Positions 13,669 to 28,052 of a stretch of DNA of 64,000 bases are shown one piece after another. Position 1 is the first letter of the stretch. The number at the start of each line of letters is the position of its first letter. Below the pieces are notes generated by a model, which searched no databases, was not told the DNA's origin, and saw nothing but the letters and a program-made list of their open reading frames with translations. Source of the stretch: Glandiceps talaboti (Eukaryota; Hemichordata; Enteropneusta; Spengelidae); assembly GCF_964340395.1 (NCBI RefSeq), contig NC_135568.1, forward strand, positions 13,383,776 to 13,447,775, written 5' to 3'. Both the position numbers and the translations under genes were made by a program.

Positions 13669-14061
13669 TAGGCCAAATAAAAAAAAAAGTTGTTTGGTTC
13701 CGGTTACCCGACCCCACCTAATTTTTCACGCCGACCCTAAATTTTGTTTACGTATTCGAGAAAAATAATAATAAACTCGCGAAAATCGTGTGAAGTCTCG
13801 CAAGAAATAGTGGGTGCGGAAACTGACATCAACTTAAAAAGACAATATAAAACTATTCTTCCAATCTGTAATGGCTGTACATCTGATAGGAAGAAATAAA
13901 CAACACAGAGACCATTTAGAAAACAATGGGAAACCTGAACTAGACACTCACACATGAAAAAAATAAAGTAATAAAAAATAAAAAATAAAAAATCTACCTA
14001 CCCCACCTATTTTAAAATTTAATGTAATCGGAACCACCGTACAATTTTTTTACGCCTTATA
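13669..14061 (+). mobile_element. MITE-like element, family A copy 1
   Basis: The ends are imperfect inverted repeats built around TTTGGTTCCGGTTAC on the left and GTAATCGGAACCACC on the right, with outer AGGCC and A-run or T-run tracts. The interior matches copies at 26.86-27.21 kb and 36.96-37.32 kb, including GAAGTCTCGCAAGAAATAGT and AATCTGTAATGGCTGTACAT. It has no coding capacity, so it is a non-autonomous element. Confidence 0.8.
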
Positions 14062-17000
14062 ACCTAAGTCACAATTAAAATCAGGACACTGTATATATTG
14101 AACAGATCGATGTCTCACATAGTTAATACCTTTTTCCCGTCAGATTCAGGAAAATATAGGGTCGATTGGGTAATGAGAAACAGAGAAAGATAGGAATACC
14201 CTGAAGGAGACATAACACAAAACAACATAGCTAAATTGTACGTATTAACTTTTCATATACACAAGATAAATGTATACCATGCATAAAATACTGTAATCGT
14301 ATACGCGTGTCTGTGATTTTGATAGGTCAAAGCTTGGAGACAGTATAATTACTCCAAGGTCACAACGTTGACTGAAAATCTCTACAATGGCGACAAAAAG
14401 GGGAATATTTTTATTACAAAATCAAGCAAGGACCGCTAACTATTGCAGGGATCGATCAGTACTGAAAACGTACAATATGGTTATCCAGCTATACTGACGC
14501 ATGCAGTCGCGGTGCCGAACTAACTTTAAAATGTTGATCAGGAAAGTATATGTTATCACAACTATAACTTTACTAGTAATACTAGATTTCAACAAAGAAC
14601 CATCAGTAAATGGGGTAATTCACCCCTCCCTGCTACGCCATTTGGGGTTTTCGAGAAGGACACCTGATGTATTGAAAACTCGAGTTGTCAACTATTAACC
14701 TATCATCCTATGCTACACCTGTCACTATGCAATGGCGTGACTCATAGAAGGCGGGCTTGTCAGAGAAAGAAAAATACTCGTAAGGTCAGAAATATCAAAC
14801 TCCAGTGAAGCGGAGGCTATCCTAATGTAAAGAACATATCTGGTCCTAGTCAGACATTATCTTCCTTTTGCTCAGTCATCCATATTTTTACCTCTCCTTC
14901 GTTTTTAAGTCTGTGTGGTAACAGTTATTTGTGTATCTATCACCACAACAAACATGATTTGTAGTTACCGAAGTCCAACTTGCTCTATATATAGTCAGCA
15001 AGCCATCGCATTTTGACATGAATTATGAGGTCACACAGGGTCCCATTAGTATACCTTAACTCAAACCTTTATCACTCCACTTAGACAGGGTTAATCCTGT
15101 ACTAACGAACCAACCACAAATGTCTTGACATTTACAAGAAGACCTGGCAATTAAATCATTTTAAACGGTATATAAACTAATTAGCTATTGGACCATGACT
15201 TTGAAGTTTGACCCAGGTGATGTCGAGTTTGTTGCTGAGTTTCCGTATACATGATATTGATACGCTTGGCTATATATAACTCGAACTAAATATTCGTATA
15301 CAGGAATTCGAACTCTCCTACCTTTTGCCTCAGCTAGCTACGACATATACCGTGGTTTAACGTCGGCTGCAAATACATTTACTTTTGTGTTTGGTATGTC
15401 TGTACAAGCAAGACGTCCCTGATCGCAGGTCTTTTTCCTTTTGATGTAACACGTACTTAACGAGTATTTAGTACCTTGAGTGACCGTGAGATCGATTTCT
15501 TACACAATGACTTGTTTTCGAGTCCTGAAACACTTGACGGTTACCTGGTGATGAGGTGAGCTACTCATCTGTGACGAGGACGACTCGAAGTCTCTACCAC
15601 GTCTCGATCCATTCTCCGATGTCGTCTGTTCTTTACTGATTAATTATGATTCGACTAAACACGATATCGATTGGGTTTTTTTACTTGTTAACCGATTAAT
15701 GCATGTTTTCTACGATGGATCGAATCGGTGATTTGTAATAAATCTCTGTCGACTGAGGAGTACGGGTAAAAAGAATACAGACGCGGCTTCTCCGAAGATT
15801 AACGATGCTAGCCGAGAGTCCACGCTGTCCTGTCCGGGATAATCAATAGTACAGTCATTGATGCATGGCTGTTGAGACTACGTGAACATGTTGTCATTGA
15901 TATCCGGACGTAAATTATCTGAAATTGTCACCTGGGTGTTAGCCAAACTCTACCCTATACCCCATCCTCAAAAAAGTGGTTCTTTCAAGACATAACCTTT
16001 ACACTTATTACGATAACCAAATCTTGAAGACTTGTTAATACCAGTTTATAACAAATTAATCACTAGAGATTACCTCATTTGATGAACACGGACAAGATAA
16101 GGCTGTAAGTGACACTCATCAACTTAATTAATTCTTCTACTAATTAAAACAGTTTGAGAATAAAGTGAACAATTTACCGTTCTTTTTCTATATGGTGTTC
16201 GTACTATCCAGCGATGTACACACCCTCACCGTACGTACACTAGATGTTGGTTACCAACAACACCAGAAAGCCGAACACATAGTACACGTACATAGTCTTG
16301 CATCGATGATTAGGCATGCAGGCTATCTGTGATTGTGTACATAGTCAAAGCCAGGCCAACTAACCTTGTTTACTTAGTCTTTACATGTGCAAAACGGTTA
16401 CCTTTCCATGTCGATCGAGTGAGAGAATTTTATTCTCAAAATGTGATTTTCAAACCTATATCAAGGCACTGGCTAGTCATAATTTCATCAACTCGTTTTA
16501 CTGTGTGTTCTGACATAGCAGCAACAAAAATATCTAGTGTGTTGAAGTACTTGTGGTTTCAAGTTACTTTACAGGATGACCTGAAAGGCATTTACCCACT
16601 TATTGAATTTCGACTCACCTTTACTGTATGACATGGAAATTTCTCCCCGGGGAGTAGTACTTCTCTTCTTGTAATTGTCCGTGAATCGTTTTAATTGGTT
16701 TTAAAGACCCCGGGGCAACAACCCTCCGTTGAATAACTGCAATGTCACGGCGGCTCCTTATAAATTCGACTCCGCAGTCCCTCCTTTTCATGGGACGGTG
16801 ACGAGTCGTTTAAAAAACGGCGAACCTTATCTACCGAGTTACAATCACCACGGGTGACTCCTAGCGTTGTCAAAGCGAAAAAACGTCAATAAGATTATAA
16901 AGCAAATACCGCAAGCTAGCCAAGTGACCGACTATCTATCGAAACATTCACCCATACACTTTCATTCACGTATATTGTTTCATTCAGATTTTCTATTCTG

Positions 17001-17561
17001 TTCAGAGCAAACACACACACTGTTCGTAAATTGCTTGGTTTTCGAACGTAAACAGTGGACATGGGAGAAGGCTAAGGTCTCAAAACACCGATTGCTTGGG
17101 GACGAAATGACAGTTCGCTTTGATGTCACACAACAATCAAACGAGTTGATGTCTATTGACAAAAAAGCGACCGCTCCCAGTAGTCATTATTTTGGGAAAT
17201 AAAACTTTGTTAGTAAGGTTATTCTCATTTGAACCGCACGTTGATTTCCAATTGTTGACGTGACTCCGATCCACAGTAATTCGAAAAGTCATTTGTATTT
17301 TTATGAATTAGTAAAAAGATACGAACTCTACTGTATTGTTGGAGGTTGGTATGTGTTCCTTCGGCGACGCCAATAATTGAAGGTCTGGCCTCAATTTAAC
17401 GATTCGTTTACTATACCATGACAGTGGGAATTATATTGAACTACTATCTCGATGGTTTGGCATTGTAGGTGGTATAATATTCAACACGTACAGGAATGAA
17501 TCAGAGATATCTCAACGGACATCGAGTTTACCCGTAGTGCATAAGATATGACGTAAAGAGT

Positions 17562-17594
17562 CAGAGAGAGGGAGAGAGAGAGAGCGAGAGCGAG

Positions 17595-17650
<56 letters not shown>

Positions 17651-17700
17651 AGGGAGGGAGGGAGGGAGGGAGGGGAGAGAGAGTGAGAGAGAAGCGACAG
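17562..17700 (+). repeat. GA-rich microsatellite with (GGGA)n
   Basis: GA dinucleotides with GCGA variants pass into a short GGGA tetranucleotide block and back to GA. Confidence 0.93.
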
Positions 17701-17729
17701 AGAGATAGGTAGATCACAACAGTGGAGTC

Positions 17730-18082
17730 ATGATGGGTGAATGGCTAGCGTGACCGGCTTGGAATCTACAGGTTGCAGGTTCGAGAAATTTCCCCGTCGC
17801 TGCCTGCTGTTTGTTTCTGAGTGGCTAAAGTCCTTGGGCAAGATTTGAACCACGACTGTGCCTCAGTCAACCCAGCTGGTAGGATGTAGGTTGCAATGTG
17901 AAGGCTTTAATCATATGCGCTTGAATGGCTGCAATGGATTGTATGCTCCCCGGGGAGTTGAGGAAGACTAAAGGGCCGTTGTGCCATTCTGATCCGAGCC
18001 AGGGGTAATAATTGTAAAGCGCTTTGAGCACGGAGTGGGAAAGCGCTATATAAGAAACCAACATTATTATTATTATTATTAT
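17730..18082 (+). mobile_element. tRNA-derived SINE
   Basis: The head resembles a tRNA gene with an internal RNA polymerase III promoter: an A-box-like GGCTAGCGTGACCGG and a B box GGTTCGAG about 40 bases later. The body contains CCTTGGGCAAGATTTGAAC. The 3' end AAAGCGCTATATAAGAAACC is followed by an (ATT)n tail, typical of metazoan tRNA-SINEs. The head lacks a complete tRNA fold, so this is not a tRNA gene. Confidence 0.7.
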
Positions 18083-18192
18083 AGGGACGGACGGACGGAC
18101 AGACAGACAGACAGAGGGACAGACAGAGAGAGACATAGCGAGAGACAGAGAGAGACAGAGCCAGACGGACAGACAGACAGACAGACATGTAT

Positions 18193-18231
<39 letters not shown>
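18083..18231 (+). repeat. Compound tetranucleotide repeats (GGAC/GACA)n and (TAGA)n
   Basis: GGAC and GACA runs, then a degenerate GA-rich stretch, then about nine TAGA units. The block directly follows the SINE tail, a common place for microsatellites to arise. Confidence 0.9.
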
Positions 18232-19040
18232 CAACTATGGGACATGATGTATATGTTTTAATTTGATCATGTCCGATTCGAATCTATAGGCTATCAGTTA
18301 AATTAGTTTCAACATAAACAGTGGAGAGCAGTTGCTATGGTTTCATCCCAAACACTTACATGTATATGTGTACCACACAGTTTGTGTACATACCGACAAA
18401 GTATCGAGCTTATTGTGTATGCGCATGCGTGAAACTGAACTGTCTCCAGTGTCTCTTTTGAAAGTTCGATTCGGAGTCGTTTTGTTTAGCCGTTGTTATT
18501 TACATATATGCTGTAATCTATACTACTAACATACCTATATACAGACGAACACATAATCTTGTTGACACCACACATGCGTGTGAAATTGATAATATTTATC
18601 GACGCTTTGTTTACTAGGTGTTAAATACTTGACAATGTTTACTAAAGGTGTGGAGTTTTTATTGAAATTAACACAGTGCTGAAAATACACGTTCCCCCAT
18701 GAAAGCATATACAAAAGGTACTGATGTACGTAACGCTTGAGGGCGATATACCAAATGCAACACTAGATTCTTGTGCAATGACTCGATGCAGTGAGGCCAG
18801 TTGGAAACCGTATGTAGGATTTTCTCCTTTTTTATTTTCGAGAGTGGAAGTGCAGTTATATCGTCTGATGGCAAGTAAACGTGATACATACAATGTAAAG
18901 AATTACATATTCTGACGCCACAGAAATGTTTTGTCACAGGGTGAGCGAACTTGTCATGAAGGCTACATGTATAGGTGATTAATTATGTATGGTATTCAGC
19001 TGGCAGCTAATTTGACACCACTAATTAATCCAGCCTGAGC

Positions 19041-19327
19041 TACAACCGAGAAAAAAACACCGGTGCGTTTGCTTGCTTGCTTGCTTGTGGTAAACAGGAA
19101 TGAGGCAAATTTCATGCAAAGACATCCAACGTGTCAGTAGTTTATAAAAGTATAAACACCACATGAAACCTGGCTCCCATAACTAGCTGTTTACTGTTAT
19201 AACGCTACACATTATAACGATGGAGTCTGACTAGTACTGTTACTATAACATTACAACTTCCATACATTTGCGCAGTCTTTGTTCACTTCATTTAAGCAAA
19301 CGCACTGGTGTTTTTTCGAGGGTTGTA
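19041..19327 (+). mobile_element. 287-bp terminal-inverted-repeat element
   Basis: The left end reads TACAACCGAG, an A run and CACCGGTGCGTTTGCTT. The right end is the inverse: AAGCAAACGCACTGGTG, a T run and CGAGGGTTGTA. The arms pair over about 34 bases, with TA at both tips, as expected for a TA-target MITE. No coding sequence is seen. Confidence 0.75.
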
Positions 19328-20662
19328 TCTCATATATAATTAAAATCACACAAGGTCCGTTTCATAATCATGTGTGACACGCTCGCTGCACCCTGTGGTT
19401 TTGCAAATATTATATGGTAATATATTTGTTGATAATTATTATTTTAATTATTACAATTAGTTAACGCTTCAAATAGTTCATGTTTAGTTTACTTTTTTAA
19501 ATTTCTGTCGACGTCTTCAACATGTCAAGCGGGGAATCGATCAACACGAAGCAGAAAATTACCACTAAATGTAACTATGTTGCTTGTAATAAATTGTAAA
19601 TATATCTGAGACAGAGGTAGTTTATGTTTCAAGATAAGTCGTGATGAAACAGTACTGCTCGTTTGTAAGTTCTGATATAAATGTAGCGGGCTGATTTCCA
19701 AGCTATACGGGGACAAGATTAATAGTTCCATGTAGGATACATTGTTTTAGTTAGGCCTTACAGCCCCCTAACCCCTTTAACTAAATTGGCCAAAATTGAA
19801 AAATGTCTCACTACAGCGTAGTCAGATCAGTATGTAGTAGTATCGTAATGCTATGAATATAAAGCCAGTAAGTAGTGCGTAAAAATAGCTCTTTTTTGTT
19901 GACGCTTTACTTTATTTTAGTGCCATGCATTTACTAGAGCGAAAGGTCTTCCATCTCTCTAGATCCGTTTTGACATTTTTTAAACAGAAATATTTGTATT
20001 TAGGGGTACCAAACAGATTCCATTAAAATTAAAATCTAAACTAATATGGTTCAACTCAGTGTGTCCCCCCCCCCCAACTAAATATTTTTTTTAAATCCTA
20101 CATTGAGCTATGATCTGGCCCCTCTGGTCAGATTACTATAAAATGTTCTGTGGATTATATGCAATGGAACAAGAGAAGGGCACTGATGATACGGCTTCTT
20201 TAGATTTGTTGGACGGTTTAACGTACATGCGAATGTGTCTTCAGTCCGTCCTCCATTTGAAAACACCTCCAGGAAATCTCCAAAAATTGTCCTAAACTTA
20301 CATACAATATTTGTGCGTGAACGACTGGTTCGGCCGTATCATTCACTGAGGGCGCCATCATGTGAGGATACATAGTGTTGCCGCTGACAAAGTGTTTATA
20401 CGGATGCACAGACACCTGTTGATGGTGACCATGGAAACGATGTGTCTGTTTCTTGATTAAGTCTGTTCATGCAGTTCAATACCATCGTTTTGAATTTTGG
20501 AACTGTAACTAAAACATATATAGTTGCGTTTTTGCCCGCCATCTTCACTACTCTGTAATCGTCTGTGTGGTACAAGTGCAGTATACTAGTACATCTAGCT
20601 AGCTTATTATAGCAACCTTTACTCTCACAGTTATCGCTCGGCTCAAATACACTGCACGTTCT

Positions 20663-22453
20663 TTACATAGGCCATGCATACGTATACGCCATGGCGGTAG
20701 CTCCACAGGCCATTTGGCTATCACCACTAGGGTTTGTCGTGTCAACATCTACGAGAAAAAAATAAAATAAGATAATAATACTTGTCTTAAAATTCTTTAC
20801 TTGCTCACTAAATAGTGATAAACAAAAATATGGCTTAGCTTTTAGAAACGATAACCCGCAGTTTACCTGGGTGTCAAAAATGATCAAAATCAAGACTTTT
20901 CAAGCTCGACCATAATTTCGAACTCACGTACCCCTAGTATGTGTATAGGGTCCATGTTACCCAGCTTCTTGCCGTTGAGGGCTACACCCCAGCAGAGCCC
21001 TCAACCGCAAGAGGCCGAGATGAAGTATCCCACCCGCATTCAGAAGGGTGGAGATCGTCTGCGAAAGGACTAGGATTCGAAGAGCGTGTCTCAACTTACC
21101 GTGTTCAACCATCTCAACATCATCTGTCTGTATGACTTTATTGTTTATATCCAACCACTTTAATTTGACAAGTTCATCCACAAGCGCCACGGGTAGACTT
21201 TCAATCTCATTATCTCTTAGTTTCAGATCGACAAGATTCCTGAGGGCACAGAACGATAGCGGTAGACTGGTCAGTCGATTGCAGCTCAAATCTAACGTGT
21301 GGAGGCGCTTCAAACGACCGATTCCCCTGGGTAGAATTCTCAAATCGTTGTTGTTGAGGAGGAGAGTGTGTAACCTCGGCATTTGACAGATGGATTCGGG
21401 AAGAACGTTTAGCTTGTTGCAGTCCAGACACAGTACTTGCAGTTGTTGGAAAGTCTCGCCGAATCCTCCGGGCAACGTTGTTATGTTATTGCGGTCCACC
21501 TGTAGCTCAATCAAGTTCTCTAAATCTCGTATTGTGTTTGGTAGGGTAACAAGGTGATTGTCACTCACTAGAAGTCTCTGCAGACAGCTTGATTTTCTGT
21601 CACTATACGCCGGCAACTTTTTCAACTGGTTGTGTTTGATGAGTAGCGTCCTCAGATTCTTCAACATAAACAAACCTTCTGGCAGCGTGTCCAAGTTGTT
21701 GTAGTTAGCTTCGATGAGTTTCAGCGCTGGTAGACCTCGCCAGCCCATCATAAAAGGAAGACTCTGCAGTTTATTCCTGTTGATGTACAGACTCTCCAAA
21801 CTTTGCAGCTCGCAGATTGAACCTGGCAAATCAACTAACTGATTCTGACTCAGGTCCAGGTATTGTAGATTCTGTAGGCACCTTCCGATGTCGGCTGGAA
21901 GGGAGGAAATTTCGTTTTTCCTGAGACTCAGTTTCTGCAGACATTCAAGATGACAAAAGGAGTCGGGGACGGAGGTCAACAAATTTCCGTGTAAATCCAA
22001 CGCGGTTATATTTCTCAAGTTACTGATTGCGTTCGGTATCTCAGATATTTTGTTATACGCCAGATCTAAATATTCCAATTGTCTGACTTCGAGAACACCA
22101 TCAGGAATCGCTTCCAGTTCATTGGAGTAGAGAAACAACGCTTTCAAATTCAACAGTTTGGCAAACTGGAACGGTATGCTTTTGATGTGGTTATCTTTCG
22201 CCCATAGTGATTTCAGGCTCAGTAAACTGCACACTGATTCTGGCATAGCTTCGAATTCATTGCTGCTTATATCGAGCCAGATGACGTTCTTGAAGTTAGC
22301 AAACTCCGATGGGAGGGTAGTTAACTTGTTGCTTATCAGACGGATATTTGTTAATTCCTCACATTCGAAGAGTTCATCCGGGAATGACTCCAGTCCGAGA
22401 TTGAACAGCGCCAACGACGTCCTGTTGTAGATATGCTTGTCCCAATCCCCCAT
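20663..22453 (-). CDS. Leucine-rich-repeat-only protein, SHOC2-like
   Basis: Two coding exons, 22453..21100 and 20748..20663, join in phase 1 (GAACACG|GTAAGT to CTCGTAG|AT) and give 479 residues. From about residue 12 to 450 the protein is almost entirely about 18 leucine-rich repeats of about 23 residues with the form LxxLxLxxNxLxxLP, as in SHOC2 and the intracellular Ras-group LRR family. There is no signal peptide or membrane segment, so it is probably a cytosolic scaffold; its partner is unknown. The second exon adds a short tail rich in Ala, Thr and Tyr ending YAWPM, unlike the repeats. The ATG at 22453 follows an acceptor (TTGTTTCTAG) by seven bases, so at least one 5'UTR exon lies upstream. 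The family is clear; orthology is not. Confidence 0.85.
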
Positions 22454-22617
22454 GGTTTGTCTAGAAACAATTTACAAAATAATAATCAATACATTGAATT
22501 ATACAGGTACATTCAGAATTCAAAACCTTTCCATTTTTAATCTCCCCTTCCTTCTCTCCATTACCCTATACTTTCCATCTCACCTATGGATTCTCGTCTT
22601 CCTCTTTATCACTTATC

Positions 22618-22699
22618 CTTCCATCCATCCATCCATCCATCCATCCATCCATCCATCCATCCATTCATCCATCCATTTCATCTACATATATTGCATTTC

Positions 22700-22754
<55 letters not shown>

Positions 22755-22850
22755 GTCTGTCTGTGTATCTCTATATCTATCTAATCTATCTTCTGTCTGT
22801 CTGTCTGTCTGTCTGTCCGTCCGTCCGTCTGTCTGCATACCTGCCCTTTC
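22618..22850 (+). repeat. Compound tetranucleotide repeats (CATC)n(TATC)n(TCTG)n
   Basis: Three adjacent tetranucleotide blocks: about 13 CATC-type units, about 16 TATC units and about 10 TCTG/TCCG units. Confidence 0.95.
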
Positions 22851-23477
22851 GTCCATCCGCCCCTAAGCACCTACAAACCTCTTTAATTTAATTTTCGTAA
22901 AATAACGTGGAAAAGATAAGTAACTAGTAAGTCGGGGAAGCCTAATGTCCCACTCTGGATACTTTTCAGAAACCTCTTCAGTCATAATGTCGCCTTTTGA
23001 ACAGTAGTAATAAGTATTTGACCTTGCACAGTGGGATTGAGGAATACAAGAATCCAAATATCCACGATGACAAATTGTACGCTGTTGACCGGAAACTATT
23101 GTCACGACCCGCTGTCCTCTCTACGGCATCACGTTACCACAACAAGTACTGTACAGTACGTTCTCTATTATTTCGCCGTCAGCAGTAAAATAAATTACTC
23201 AGGCTTGCCGGAGAAAGCATGAAACATTCACGTTCCGTCACCATGTAGTGTATTGAGTAGCCTTCGTGTTTCATAGCGGCAAATGTAAATTTATCAAGTT
23301 ATTGATTAATGTAAATGACGCCCTTGGTTATACGGAGAGTAATAAATTAATACTCTTCTGCGAGAAATAGTTGCTTTTTTACGATTGGCTACAATAAATG
23401 TCCTTGGAGCGCATTGCATGGTTCATTTAGCTGTGTATGTGGCTCTCGCTTCCCCTCCCTGCTCTTTCTCTCTGCCC

Positions 23478-23478
23478 T

Positions 23479-23511
<33 letters not shown>

Positions 23512-23544
23512 GTGTGTGTGTCTGTCTGTGACTGTCCTTGTCTA

Positions 23545-23577
<33 letters not shown>

Positions 23578-23688
23578 CTGTATGTATGTATGTATGTATG
23601 TATGTATGTATGTCTGTCTGTGTCTGTGTCTGTCTCTGTCTGTCTGTCTGTCTGTATGTCTGTCTCTCGCTCTCTCTCTCTCTCGTAA
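23478..23688 (+). repeat. Compound repeats (TCTG)n(GTAT)n(TC)n
   Basis: Pyrimidine-rich tetranucleotides alternate with a GTAT block and end in TC dinucleotides. The open frames across it are artefacts. Confidence 0.93.
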
Positions 23689-26600
23689 TGATTTTGCCGC
23701 GTGTTGTTTTTTAAATACGATTTCTAAATACGAAGGTTCTTTAACTGCATATTTACTTACAGTATTCTACTTACTAAAATAATCTTCGTAATTTTCTTTA
23801 GGAGATTGCATAATGTCTACCCCTAAACAGTTTTGTGTTGAATGTATGCGTTGTTATACCGAACCAAATTCAAGAGTTAAAAAACAGGACAGGAGTATTA
23901 CAACGGAGGCCAGTTAACGTGGAACACAACTCGACAAAAATCATACAAACATTTATTGCTACACTTATATCGTCTGGTTCGACTTCAATCTTACTAACAC
24001 TGCTACATTTTGAATTGTCGTCTGGCACTACAAATATGTTACCGATCAACATGTATACTTTTTCTACTTACACCCGTACCCGTACCCGGTATAGGATTCA
24101 AATGTAGCAGTTATCATTGAACGCTAAAATGTAGTAATGTTAGCAAGATTTTTGTCGATCCAGACGATGTTCTATTTTCAGACAGACTGACTGGCTTCTA
24201 TTGTAACGACATGTCGCTTGTTGTGTTTCAACTATTTGACTAACTCAATGAACATGACACAAAGATTATTTCTGATTTAAATACCCTCAATCTTTTAAAA
24301 ATCAACCGTTGTCTGATCGAATGGAGTTTATTGGGAAGTTGCGATGACTTGATGATAACTGTTATGTTATCTATGCTATGTACACTGATAGTATTGGTAG
24401 TAGTCACTTCCCAATCACGAATCATGCGACCATGATGGTACCCGGTGCGCATGCTCCGTATCGGAACTAATATTGACCTATATTTCACGTTATCTTATTA
24501 ATATTTCATAAATCATAGAAGCTAATCATATCGTAAATGTATTTCAAGACACCGACTTGAGATGACCGCTTGTCCGTCCGTCAAATTAAAATGGCGTGTC
24601 CGTAGAGTAACCATAACAACAGATCCGACGTCCTGATTTGTATACGAAATCGCTTTATATAACTACGTGATGCAATTCTATTTTTCTTTATAAGCTTAGC
24701 CACAAGTCTCCTATTTTACGGCCCAGGGGCAATTGTTGTTGTGGCTGCAGCGGTTTCAAAACGGTACACGTTTTCTTGAAAGGGTCTGACCGTAAATAAT
24801 ACAATCAAACATAATAGCGGGGTGTGTACTTTGTCTAAACATGTCCCAGTAGAGACAGACGTGTACGTACATGCAACAAGTGTCTCCAAGTTCGCTATGA
24901 AATGTGATCAGAGTCTGACCGCGGCAAAGGTCAAGTCGAGTTAGTTTTGAGTTGCACTTGACAGAGAATTAATTCAAAAGCTTCATTTTAGCGAAATTAC
25001 CAACTTTTTTACTTTCTCCTGGCAACGTTTACGTCTTGACGCATAAAATTTCCTTTTTATAAATTCATGGCGTTTTCTGAATGAGACTACAAATCGTTGG
25101 AGTCAAACTTTGAACGGGGCTTACGCATGTGTATTCCCGCTACACTATTTGTGTTTCGTTTATTTGAAGTTCAGATTTAGCCCAAGTTGTCTCTTGTACG
25201 TCACGCTGTAGTAGGTTAAAGATTTTTTTCGTTCGGTCTGTTCGCCAAAGTGCACTTAATTAATCTTTTACGACCACTATAATAAATTCAGTTTTGCTGA
25301 ACACAAAATTAGCCTTTTTAAACTGTAAGTGCCGCAAATACAGCTCAACCATGGCAAATTTAATTTGTTTCAACGAACGAAATCGTGGTCGGCTGTTCTA
25401 TTTTTATACGCGAACAATGTTAATCTACACGCAATTGATATGGCAAAGAGCCAAAATGATATACAAATGGTCGCTCGGTATGCCCCTGACGTGACTAAAA
25501 AATGTGACCGGTTGTCTAATATTGAAAAGCAAACGATTTGCACACCTATGAATGTATAATTTGTACAATCTATGACACGGATTTCAATCATAGTTGATCT
25601 TAAATGTCAAGTACTTGACACAAATTGGTGCATACGCCGATTTACGTACATGTTCACTAATTATGGAAGTATATAGGAACTGACTTTGACCGTCGCCTAC
25701 CTGTATGTACTGCCCTGGTACTGGCTCCCCGGTCACTGACGAATTCTCCGGTCACAAATCGACGAAGAAGCGTTTACGTTATCAATACATCCAAATGACA
25801 GATAACTCGGACTCCAGGCAAGATTGTAGCCAGTCAGGTATGTAAGAATACACGGGCTGGCACTTATTACCTGTTGAAGCAGCATTGTCAATTGTTAACT
25901 TTATTAACCTGTGACGAAAGGTCAGCGGAGTATCATACATATCGATTGCAGTCCGCCCTCTATCGTTCAGTCGTGCCATTGTGGTCTATACGATAATACG
26001 TTTCAGATTCGTTTACAACATTTAAAATCATGCAATCTCGAATAAAAGTCAAATTGTAAATTCACTATATCTTTTACGATGTTTCGCAATGTAAATGTCT
26101 TTTTTGGTAACGGTACAACATAGTGTGGTACATGGAGTGTCCTGTAAATTTTTAACTTCTGATACCCATTTCAATACTAGGGTCCAACAATTTTCTGTTC
26201 CCCTTTTTTTCGTGTTTTTTATTTTATTTTATTTTAAGTTTGCCAAATTTAAATCTGCATAGTACATGTAGTATATGCAAACTTTAGAAAATGGATGCAT
26301 TTGCATACACAATTTTGATAAGTAATATGTACATGCACATACACTATAATAACACTATGACGGTATATTTATCATGGAAGCACTTTGTGACGATTCATAC
26401 ACAAGTTCTCTTCTTGCATGCACTTCTTGAATGAGAAACAAACATGTTTCAAACAAATCACTTGTCCTTCTCCAGTGTCTAACGGGATCTGACAGATTGA
26501 TCTAAATTTGCTGGAGGTGTTGAGTAACTAACAAGAGGTGTGAAAAGGTTAGCTTCAATATATGTAAATATATGTAAATTCAGGTGTGAAAGTACTTAAC

Positions 26601-26862
26601 TTGTCAGTTATATGTACATCTAACTGTCCACCTTCTGTGATGATATCAATGTAGATTGGTGAAATATAAACTCTACGATGGATTGTTGATTTTGATATAC
26701 ATGGCCTGCAATTAATAATCTTCTTTTTTTTCCATGTTTTGATCCATGTCGACGACATGATCTTGACTGATTTTGACTTGACTGATTAGCGTCTGCGGCT
26801 TAAACTCGGGTCGATCGGGGTTATCGGAAAGGCATTTTTTTTTTAATTTGGCCTTTTTTAAA

Positions 26863-27210
26863 AGGCCTAAAAAATTAAGTTATGTGGTTCTGGTTACTCG
26901 ACCACATCTAGTTTTTCACTGCAGACCCTAAAATATTTTTACATATTCGAGAAAAAAATTGTGAAGTCTCGCTAGAAATAGTGGACGCGGAAACTGCCAT
27001 CAACTTAAAAGGACAATATAAAACTGTTCTTCCAGTCTGTAATGGCTGTACATGTGATGGGAAGAAACCAACAACACAGAGACCTCTGGAAAACACATAA
27101 CTAACTGAACTAGACACTCACAACTGGAAAAAATAAAATAAAATTTTAAAATCTACTTACTTCACCTACTATATTCTAAAATTGAGCGTAATCGGAACCG
27201 TACACAGGTC
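26863..27210 (+). mobile_element. MITE-like element, family A copy 2
   Basis: The left end AAGGCCTAAAAAATTAAG leads into GTGGTTCTGGTTACTCGACC, and the right end has GTAATCGGAACCGTACA. The interior aligns with copies 1 and 3 (ATCAACTTAAAAGGACAATA, TCTGTAATGGCTGTACAT). The right boundary could extend to about 27246, where another ATTTGGCCTTTT lies. Confidence 0.78.
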
Positions 27211-28052
27211 TTATCAGAAACAAAAAATTATTTTCATTTGGCCTTTTAATAATGATATGAACAGACATACAGTTGAACATTTTGAACATAGCATGCAGAA
27301 CATATTTACAAAAAAATGTTCATGGCACTATAAATAGACATTAGCAGAAAGAACAATGCATATTTTAGGATACAAAAAGATATACTGGTATTGTATTGTA
27401 TAGCATACTACTTTGTGTCTCGTTTCAATTGTTCAAAAATACAATAGCATATTTTTTCTAGTATGATAAAGCATCACACCAATACATTTGTAATTGTTCT
27501 AGCCACGTTAATTCCCATACATCAATTTCGAAACGCAGACGTTGACCCAAATTACTCTGCCTCGTTTCAATTACAATAGCGTATTTTTTCTAGTATGTTA
27601 AAACATCTTTAATGCATTTGTGACCCAAATTGCTCACAAATTGCTCCATATATAGCAAAGTGGTCAAATTGTTACAAGCTGGGGTTATAAACTCCACTGA
27701 TTCAACAACGGTGCAGGTTTTCTATATCATTACGATTGTCTTCTGGCAATGTTAAAACAGTTTATTGCAATGTAAGGAGTTTTTGGACTTTTTTTTAGTA
27801 CGTAAAGTAAATGACGTCATCGTATCGTTTATAAAATTAATGTCAAGTTTGAGTTCAGTTAAGTGCAAGAGGTGGATAAGTGTGATCCAGTCAGTACAAT
27901 ATACTATGAGTACCTTACAAATATGTGGCAGAAACTACGCCCAAACACGTATAAACTGAAATTGCAGTATACGATGGTACCCGCAACTTGTCAATATGTA
28001 TTTATATAAAAATGCCAGTCTGCAACAAACTATTGAATTTCCAATGAGACGC

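Larger units (their letters stand above)
11001..20662. other. Long intergenic region
   Basis: I find no supported coding exon here. The longest open frames (for example 12886-13305) are AT-rich and resemble no known domain. The region contains a family A MITE (13.67-14.06 kb), GA-rich and tetranucleotide repeats (17.56-18.23 kb), a tRNA-derived SINE (17.73-18.08 kb) and a 287-bp inverted-repeat element (19.04-19.33 kb). A 22-base string starting GACAAGGCCCCTTAGG at about 12.67 kb recurs exactly at about 40.06 kb. Confidence 0.5.

Noticed and set aside
16867-17202. Open frame of 111 residues on plus
   Set aside because: No recognisable domain, no convincing splice sites and base composition like the surrounding intergenic DNA.
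17730-17800. tRNA gene
   Set aside because: A-box and B-box-like motifs are present, but no cloverleaf closes. The 3' body and (ATT)n tail mark it as a SINE.
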